A stretch of 64,000 bases of DNA from Tillus elongatus (taxonomy: Eukaryota > Arthropoda > Insecta > Coleoptera > Cleridae), in NCBI GenBank assembly GCA_964006375.1, contig OZ023269.1, positions 125,468,223 to 125,532,222 of the forward strand, read 5' to 3'. The notes under the pieces are model-generated. The model ran no database searches. It was not told the DNA's origin and saw only the letters and a list, made by a program, of their open reading frames with translations. This document shows positions 55,604 to 64,000 of this stretch, in pieces (positions within the stretch are counted from its first letter, which is position 1; each line of letters begins with the position of its first letter). The position numbers and the translations under genes were made by a program.

Positions 55604-56355
55604 CTCTGAACGCAGCAAGTGCGTTATGGAAGTGAATTTTCATAAAAATGTTTTTAATTACAAATATATCGCTCTAATGTGAGCAGGCATCAATTTGGTT
55701 ACCAGTATAACCTATATAGTGGGAACAGTGTATCATATTTTATCAAAATAATTATTTGAAAATGTACAAAACTTTTCGGAAAATAAACTTTAAATGTTTC
55801 TGAGAAAACTGGTCTCCTAGCCAATGAACCTTAGGTTAATAGCAAATGGAGTTATTGCAATTTAAAACATTTAATGAAAATTCGCAACCAAAACGCCCTT
55901 GCTGCGTTCATACAAAAATTTTCCGAAAATACAGTTAAATGTTGGTTTCCTAACCAACAAAACTTACGTTAATAGCAAATGAGTTATTGAAATTTGGAGG
56001 ATTTAATGAAAATTTGCTACCAAAACGCACTTACTGTGTCCAGATTTTTTCTTACAAACATGCATCATATTTCGATGAAATATGCTAAAATGCAGTAACG
56101 AATTTGTTCTATGAAAATTAGCTAAAAATTATAGACCGTTAAACCATAAACTTCACTAAACATACAGCGAAAGCATCAACTTAACTAAACCGACAGCCAG
56201 AGAAAGGGCCTATTTGAAATGAATTTTCTGGGAATATTTTAGTAAAATGAAGGACAATGACGATTGAAACTAAGACTTCAGGCTTTGTAAAACATTATTC
56301 TTGAGACATTTTCCTTCCATAGCTCATATTAGTGTCAGGTTCATTGCCTTAATAT

Positions 56356-56945
56356 TACCAATTTTGACGTTTAAAATCGCGATTTTGACGTTTTGAGGAA
56401 AAGCCAAATGTATTTTTCTTTAAATGCCTGTAACTTTTTTATCCTTTAACCTACGGAGCTAAATTTTGGTAGGTAACTTGCCTATAATGATATAAACCGG
56501 TGTATGAAATTTGGTTGCCCTTACTTTGTTAATTTTGGAGATATAATTTTTTTTCGAAAGAAAATATAAAATTTTCCGGGAAAACCTCGGCGGATTTTCC
56601 TGACTAACAAACTATTCAAGCCACTTGCGAAAGGAAGGTACTCACCAATTTTGACGTTTAAAATCGCAATTTTGGCGTTTTGAGGAAAACCCAAATTTAT
56701 TGTTTTTTAATGCCTGTAACTTTTTTGTCCTTTAACTTACAAAGCTAAATTTTCGTAGGTATTTTAGCCATTATGATATAAATCCGCGTGTGAAATTTTG
56801 TTGCCCTTACTTTATTAATTCCGGAGAAATAATTTTTTTTCGATTTTTTTCGAAAAAAAAACACAAAATTTTCCGGGAAAACCTTGGCGGATTTTCCTGG
56901 CTAACAAACTTATTCAAGCCACTTGTGAAAGGAAGGCACTCACCA
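56356..56945 (-). repeat. Tandem duplication inside X2 right arm
   Basis: CCAATTTTGACGTTTAAAATCG ... CCTGACTAAC ... AAGGAAGGTACTCA occurs twice in a row with ~10% differences. Confidence 0.85.
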
Positions 56946-56995
56946 AGTTTTATCAAAATCGGTCCATTATTTTTTTAGTTATAGGTGTGACATAA

Positions 56996-57147
<152 letters not shown>

Positions 57148-57284
57148 ATATAAAGTCTGAAACCGACCTGGGATTTGGGTTCCAGGGGTCCTAATTAGCG
57201 CTCGTTTGAAGAATTTTTTTCAAAATTCGAAAGTCGGGATCTCCTCATTAGTGAATTTTTTAAAGAAAATTCACTAAAAACTAC

Positions 57285-57380
57285 AACCCGACAACACGTA
57301 TGTGGTATTTGCCGTTCTCTTCATTTTCTGGCCTGCGCCGTGTGGAATGCGCCGTGTGACACCCTGTATTCAAAGATTAC
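57285..57380 (-). repeat. Outer inverted repeat, right copy
   Basis: Inverse of 54,231-54,345 (CTACAACCCGACAACACG, GAATGCGCCGTGTGACACCC, TGTATTCAAAGATTACC). Confidence 0.8.
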
Positions 57381-58252
57381 CAAAAAGGGTACATATTGAA
57401 AATGTATTGCAAAAAAAATCAGACTTACAACGTCGTTAAGAATCCCATTACTTCAAGCGCCAACCGTTAAGGAACACCATACCCAGCGCCGCCATGCCGG
57501 ATCCTGGAACCATAAAAGTCCACTTACACATAACCACTAATAAGTTAACGAAAGGAGTGATTGCTTTATTTAATTAACACTTCACTCTATTTTAAATATT
57601 AAAGTGGTGGACACGCCGCACAAAACACTCGATATGCCGGTTGTTTTCAAATTTGCGGGCACGCAAGTTAAAAGAAAGTTCATTCAACTAGAATGGCTGC
57701 AAACTTTTTGAAAATCAAACAGCCGCGTACTACACGAAGAAGAAAACACGCACGGCCACGACTGGGAGCTGGGAAAATTACAAAGTTAAATAATAATTCA
57801 GACAAGAAATGAATTAAAATAAAATGAAAGTGGTACAAAACTCCCAGAGACGCTTCCACATCGACCTGTGACAAAATACTAAAAGTCAAATGTGTCATAG
57901 GTGACCAGATTGAGAGAATAATTGAATGTGAATTGTTTTTTGTTTCCATTTACACAACAAAGATAACGTGTTTATCGGAAGTTGCATTTTTTGCTCATAA
58001 CCTTATCTCGTTTCAGCTTTTGTGTGCTCTAAACAACGCATTAACAAGCTGTTATTTTAGTGTAAAATTTAATTTAATTTAATGTAGTTTTCATAAAGGA
58101 CAATAAAATAGTGAATTTGTTAACTGAGAAGAGGAAGTGTATTGTATACTGGGTAAGTGTTTGAAATTAGCACGTTTTATTCTGGAAATAAATAAATTAA
58201 TAATATCGTATGTAAAACAAATCAATGATAAAAATGTGTGATGCAAATAATT
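57381..58252. other. Unassigned; CpG-richer patch, possible host exon or promoter
   Basis: 57,450-57,800 has more CG dinucleotides than its surroundings and no match to the repeats here. On the minus strand an ATGGCGGCGCTGGG start (~57,510) leads to a short frame, and ACGACGTTGTAAGTC (~57,430) resembles a splice donor. Too little to call a gene. Confidence 0.3.
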
Positions 58253-58385
58253 TATTAATGAATTTTCGTAGAAAAAATTCACTAATGGGGAGATCCCGAC
58301 TTTTGAATTTTGAAAAATTTTTTGCAAATGAGCGCGAACTAGGACCCCGAGAACCCATATCCGGGGTCAGTTTCAATTTCTATAT

Positions 58386-58388
<3 letters not shown>

Positions 58389-58477
<89 letters not shown>
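58389..58477. repeat. (TA)n core
   Basis: About 44 TA units. Confidence 0.97.
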
Positions 58478-58481
<4 letters not shown>

Positions 58482-58493
58482 CACACCGATAAC

Positions 58494-58920
58494 TCAAAAA
58501 ATAATGGGCCGATTTTGATAAAATTTGGCATGTACCTTTCTTTTGTAAATGGCTTGGATAAGTTCGTTAGTCAGGAAAATCGGACGAGGTTTTCCGGGAA
58601 AATTTTAAGTTTTCATTCTAAAAAAATTCTTATCTCAAAAAGTAATAGGCCGATTTAAAAAAATTTTGTATGTACCTTCCTTTTGTAAATGGCTTTGACA
58701 AGTTTGTTATTCAGGAAAATCGGACAAGGTTTTCCGGAAAAATTTTGAGCTTTCATTCGAAAAAAAAATTTTATCTCAAAGAATAATAGGTCGATTTTGA
58801 TAAAATTTGGCATGTACCTTCCTTTTGTAAATGGCTTTGACAAGTTCTTCAACCAGAAAAATCGGACGAGTTTTTCCGAGAAAATTTTGAGTTTTCATTT
58901 GAAAAAAACATTACCTTAAA
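58494..58920 (+). repeat. Three tandem ~140-bp right-arm units
   Basis: CAGGAAAATCGGACGAGG (or a close variant) recurs at 58,572, 58,712 and 58,854, each within ATAGGCCGATTTTGATAAAA ... TTTTCATTCGAAAAAAA. Confidence 0.88.
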
Positions 58921-59098
58921 AAATAAAAAATCCATGGTAACCAAATTTGGTAGGTAGGTTTACGATATAAAAAGTAAACTATACACCAAAATTAAGATTT
59001 CTATGTTACAAGAAAAAAAAGTTATAATAAAATATTTTGTGCCAGATCATTTCTATTAAAATTCACTACTATAACGCACTTGCTGCGTCCAGGCTTTT

Positions 59099-59220
59099 TA
59101 TTTTATAGGTTATACTGGTAACCAAATTTGTTGCCTGCTTTCTTAAAAAAACACACACATTTGCTATTAAAAACATTTTAAGGAAAATTCACTACCATAA
59201 CCCACTTGCTGCGCCCAGGC
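59099..59220 (+). repeat. X 3'-end fragment
   Basis: TTATACTGGTAACCAAATTTG ... CACTACCATAACCC ... TTGCTGCGCCCAGGC, the last ~120 bp of an X element directly after the V element's end. Confidence 0.8.
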
Positions 59221-59496
59221 TTTTTTCTAGCTTGAAAGCAGATTTATAAGACACTTAAGATGTTGGTGGCAAATGTGCTGAGACGTCACGTACAGATAAT
59301 AGTACCTCATTGAGAATACATTTCTGTTTATCACGGGTTATATTGTTTATTGAAAATTATCTTATTAGTGAATTTTTTTTAAAAAAAATCACTAATGAGG
59401 AGATCTCGACTTTTGAATTTTGAAAACATTTCTTCAAATGAGCGCTATTTACGACCCCTGGAACCCAAATCCGAGGTCGGTTGCAGACTTTATATG

Positions 59497-59757
<261 letters not shown>

Positions 59758-60477
59758 TTTTATTATTATTATTATTTATTAAAACTGTTGAATTGCATTA
59801 CATGAAACATTTACATAATGAAGATAATTCCAAATCGATACACCACAATAATAATACTGCCCACATAATATACATCATATATACACAAATGAATGAACAA
59901 AAAACACACACATATAAGCCACATAATATATGTACACTAATTACATTTCAAGTGTCTGTGAGAAAATGAGAGTCTGTTGACAATTTACTTCGCAGAGGAC
60001 ATTATCAATACACCATCGCGTCTTGAATATTTCGATGTTTTTCTTTCCCAAAAACCATGCGAATTCAATTGTTATTCGGCGTCTCAACATTCTTTTTAAG
60101 ATTACTTTATATGGGACAAATGAACTTCTTCCATACAGAACGTTAGTGAACACACGATATATTGTTGTCTTTGCCATACTGAAAAGGAAATTGGCCAAGT
60201 TGTGTTTATGCGTTCTACCTTCAATTCCACAATATATATCTCCCATTGATATTGTCTTTTCTGGAAAGAGCTCTTTTAGCATATCTTGAATCAATGTCCA
60301 TATCGCTGTTGTTTCATGACAGGTGAAAAACATGTGCCAAGAAGTACCTACTTCGTTTAAGCAAAATGGACACAAATTACTGTTACGTAGACCAGCACTT
60401 TTCAGAAAGACGGGATCAGCTAATCGGTTTTTGGCTAGCCTCCACGAAATTTCAGATTCCCTCCCCAACGTTAAGAC
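59758..60477 (-). mobile_element. 5'-truncated LINE 3' end
   Basis: On the minus strand: an ORF2 C-terminal coding block, a ~180-bp 3' UTR and an (ATA/AAT)n tail at ~59,760-59,780. TG runs of similar length lie on both sides (59,739-59,757 and 60,478-60,495), consistent with a target-site duplication of (TG)n. Confidence 0.75.
59941..60468 (-). pseudogene. LINE ORF2 C-terminal domain, open but partial
   Basis: About 175 codons without a stop, beginning inside the protein: ESEISWRLAKNRLADPVFLK, then CPFCLNEVGTSWHMFFTC (Cys-X2-Cys ... His-X4-Cys zinc-binding layout, as in zf-RVT C-termini), DIYCGIEG, RSSFVPYKVILKRMLRRRIT and FAWFLGKKNIEIFKTRWC. In RT-containing LINEs this region follows the RT and probably binds nucleic acid. 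The RT itself is absent, so this is a partial gene. It differs from the jockey-like LINE at 16 and 52 kb. Confidence 0.72.
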
Positions 60478-61227
60478 ATGTGTGTGTGTGTGTGTTTATA
60501 TATTTATGTGTCACACCTATAACTAAAAAAATAATGGACCGATTTTGATAAAATTAGGTGAGTAACTTCCCTTCGCGAGTGGCTTGGATAAGTTCGTTAC
60601 CCAGGAAAATCCGCCGAGGTTTTCCCGGAAAATTTTGTGTTTTCTTTCGAAAAAAATCGAAATTTTTTTATTTCCGGAATTAACAAAGTAAGCGCAACCA
60701 AATTTGGTACGCGGGTTTATATCATTATAGGTAAGTTACCTACCAACATTTAGCTCTGTAGGTTAAAGGACAAAAAAGTTACAGGCATTTAAAGAAAAAT
60801 AAATTTGGGTTTTCCTCAAAACGTCAAAGTCGCGATTTTAAACGTCAAAATTGGTAATATTTAGGCAATGAACCTGAAACTAATATGAACTATGGAAGGA
60901 AAATGTCTCAAGAAGAATGTTTTACAAAGCCTGAAGTCTTAGTTTCAATCGTCATTGTCCTTCATTTTATTAAAATATTCTCAGAAAATTCATTTAAAAT
61001 AGACCCTTTCTCTGATCTTTGGCAGTAGTGTTGGCTATAGAGTTTATCGGTTAATGGTGTATCATTTTTGTCGAATTTTCGTAAAAAATCTTTAAAGTCC
61101 AATATATCCGTTATTATGCAAGATACGGAAAAAATTGTATACATTAATTATAGGGTGTCTTCAGCTATATTTCTGCAATTACAGGATGGCCCGTAAGTCG
61201 TTGGTGATTCAAATTATCTTTTTTAGG

Positions 61228-61257
61228 GAATTTTCTTTAAAAAATGGGGAGATCCGT

Positions 61258-61331
<74 letters not shown>
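61228..61331 (+). repeat. Left-arm stub and (TA)n
   Basis: TTAGGGAATTTTCTTTAAAA ... GGGGAGATCCGTG, then 36 TA units (61,260-61,331), then directly a second left arm. Two cores in series. Confidence 0.88.
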
Positions 61332-62658
<1,327 letters not shown>

Positions 62659-63205
62659 TTTTATACTTTGTAAAGTGTTTGATAAATAAATAAAATATAT
62701 ATCATCATTATATTAGACTGTCTTATTTTAAAATGAAATCTCTGATGGCAACACATTTTTGTAAACACAACCATATTATTCAACATCTTACTGCAATTTA
62801 AGAGAGTATGCGGAAACGGGGGGTAAATTATGATCCTCGCCTTTTTCATAATAGCGTATGAGTTATTAAAACAAACTTATGATAAGGGAAGCAACAAAAT
62901 GAAAGCATACTCACTTCAGCAAGCATACACCACCACGTTACATTTTAGGTTAATTGGGAAAGTTGGCCCCAGGAGAACGAACGCTTTTAATATCCATATC
63001 TTATATGTGAAAATGAAAGACACATCACACAAGCTTTTAATCAAATTTATAATTTCCACAGTGAAAAGCTGCGACCAATATTTTAATATACTTCGTTCTT
63101 TTATTTTTTGAACGAACTGAGAATAGCAATCATAAGATAAAGCCAAATTTCTGTATCGTCAGTAAAGTTTCTGCACATGTTGAGTGTGTTATTTTTTTCA
63201 CCGCT
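62659..63205. other. Unassigned AT-rich sequence
   Basis: A 93-codon open frame at 62,830-63,111 overlaps an equally long one on the other strand; neither shows a domain. Confidence 0.5.
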
Positions 63206-63327
63206 ATTTTCAAAAAGGCTACAAGAATACCTATTTGTAAAAGTGGTGACGGATTGGATTCAGGTAGCTATAGAATAATATCAATTTCTCCATTATTTAG
63301 TAAGATCTTAGAAATAATATTGAAAAA
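63206..63327 (+). pseudogene. LINE reverse transcriptase scrap
   Basis: KKATRIPICKSGDGLDSGSY then RIISISPLFSKILEIIL match the RT segment A.V.PIFKSGD...NYRPISLLP.FSKILE. The fragment is interrupted by the terminal hairpin of a Y repeat at 63,328, which appears to have inserted next to the LEIIL codons. Confidence 0.7.
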
Positions 63328-64000
63328 GTCTGGACGCAGCAAATGCGTTATGGTAGTAAATTTTAACAAAAATGTTTTTAATGGCAAAAATGTATTTTTT
63401 CAATGAAAGCAGGCACCAAATTTGACTAAATATTTTTTAGACAATTTTGCTAAAAGAATACATAAAATTCAAATTATATACCTAATCTGTAATTAAAATT
63501 GAAAATAAAATAATCTGCACGAAAATCCATTAAAACCTTATTTTCGACGAATTTCGTTTAAAAAATGTTCCATCAAATGGATAATTTTTATACAAGAATT
63601 CTTAATAAATGTTTCTTTAAAGGAAATTAAATTCATTTATAAGAAAATTTGCTATTAAAAGAACATTTTGTACAAGAAAATTCGCTAATAAAAATAAATT
63701 AAATATATAAAAAAAACTGGGTCGATTTTCCTGGCCAAAGAGCCATTTCAAGTTATTTACCCACCTACCAAAATATAATTTTTCACAAAAACTTTTTCGA
63801 CTAGAACAATAATATCATGAAAATTTGCAAAAAAATTTTCAAGAAAATCTGTAAACATTTATTTTTTATAATTACTCATTAAACATTTATCATTAGTTAC
63901 CAAAATTTCACAAAACATCTTACAAAAATGATTTCTATGAGCCCAAAAAATTTCTGCGAAGCCCAAAAAAATTTCCGCGAAAACTGGCAAAATATCTCTT
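63328..64000 (-). repeat. Y-family element, continuing past the window
   Basis: Terminal hairpin GTCTGGACGCAGCAAATGCG, then the Y body (CAAATTATATACCTAATCTG ... ATTTTCGACGAATTTCG) as in 1,530-1,930 and 40,900-41,350. An uninterrupted copy. Confidence 0.87.

Larger units (their letters stand above)
58253..59098 (+). repeat. V-type element with triplicated right-arm segment
   Basis: Left arm 58,253-58,380, TA core, a right-arm unit repeated three times (period ~140 bp), V body (ACCAAATTTGGTAGGTAGGT) and terminal hairpin GCACTTGCTGCGTCCAGGC. Confidence 0.87.

Noticed and set aside
60323..60548. Plus-strand frames over the LINE C-terminal block
   Set aside because: Antisense to the zinc-knuckle-containing ORF2 fragment, which reads clearly on the minus strand.
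62830..63146. 93-codon plus and 76-codon minus frames
   Set aside because: They overlap on opposite strands in AT-rich DNA and neither has a recognisable motif.

Overview
This is AT-rich eukaryotic DNA, most likely from an insect. Every recognisable protein remnant is a transposable-element or multicopy-family type common in arthropods: a DD41D Tc1/mariner-superfamily transposase, jockey-like LINE reverse transcriptase and endonuclease pieces, a Penelope-like element with a GIY-YIG domain, and a Ty3/gypsy pol fragment. A 57-nt candidate intron with consensus splice sites agrees. I see no convincing single-copy host gene, no rRNA, no functional tRNA, no CRISPR array and no bacterial operon. 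The species cannot be named from this sequence.

The backbone of the window is one interspersed repeat superfamily, with about 25 full or partial copies in both orientations, usually built around a pure (TA)n core. A typical full copy is 1.25-1.4 kb. It starts with TTAGTGAATTTTC, has a ~120-bp left arm, a (TA)25-115 core, a ~1 kb right arm, and ends in GAAAATTCACTA followed by a hairpin (ACGCA-CTTGC-TGCGT) and CCAGAC or CCAGAG next to a T-run. Subterminal inverted repeats, a central microsatellite, a 3' hairpin and T-rich targets are the architecture of non-autonomous Helentrons (HINE/DINE-1 type), so I interpret the family that way (inference). I use X for the commonest form, X2 for a form containing an ACAGGGTGACGCATTT segment, W for one with a tRNA-like segment, and Y and V for forms with other bodies but the same 3' end.

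Layout. 0-13 kb: X, X2, W and Y copies with short unassigned gaps. 14.3-15.9 kb: a decayed PIN-like, Cys-rich multicopy gene (minus strand), joined to a LINE RT fragment (15.9-17.2 kb). 17.3-18.9 and 23.3-23.9 kb: a foldback repeat family around a GC-richer segment. 20.6-22.3 kb: W copies with a LINE tail insertion. 25-29 kb: X copy, LINE endonuclease fragment, ~300-bp tandem repeat, LINE RT scrap. 29.36-31.43 kb: an intact DD41D element with 418-bp inverted repeats, inserted in a TA core. 31.5-34.2 kb: W and X2 copies, one holding a gypsy pol fragment in place of its core. 35-37.6 kb: a Penelope 3' fragment and a second, dead long-TIR mariner-like element, again inside a TA core. 38-43 kb: W, X2 and Y, with an X nested in Y. 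44-46 kb: remnants of a third mariner-like element and a small MITE. 47-49.6 kb: a Penelope-like element with an inverted pseudo-LTR carrying a hammerhead ribozyme motif; a palindrome of related termini lies at 50.2 kb. 51.5-64 kb: V, X, X2 and Y copies, LINE 3' fragments and further palindromes.

The parts interact mainly as a nested transposon community. TA cores act as targets for TA-specific mariner-like elements and as breakpoints where unrelated repeats are joined or mirrored. T-rich sites inside older copies receive newer copies. Only the DD41D transposase at 29.9-31.0 kb looks intact enough to encode a working protein.
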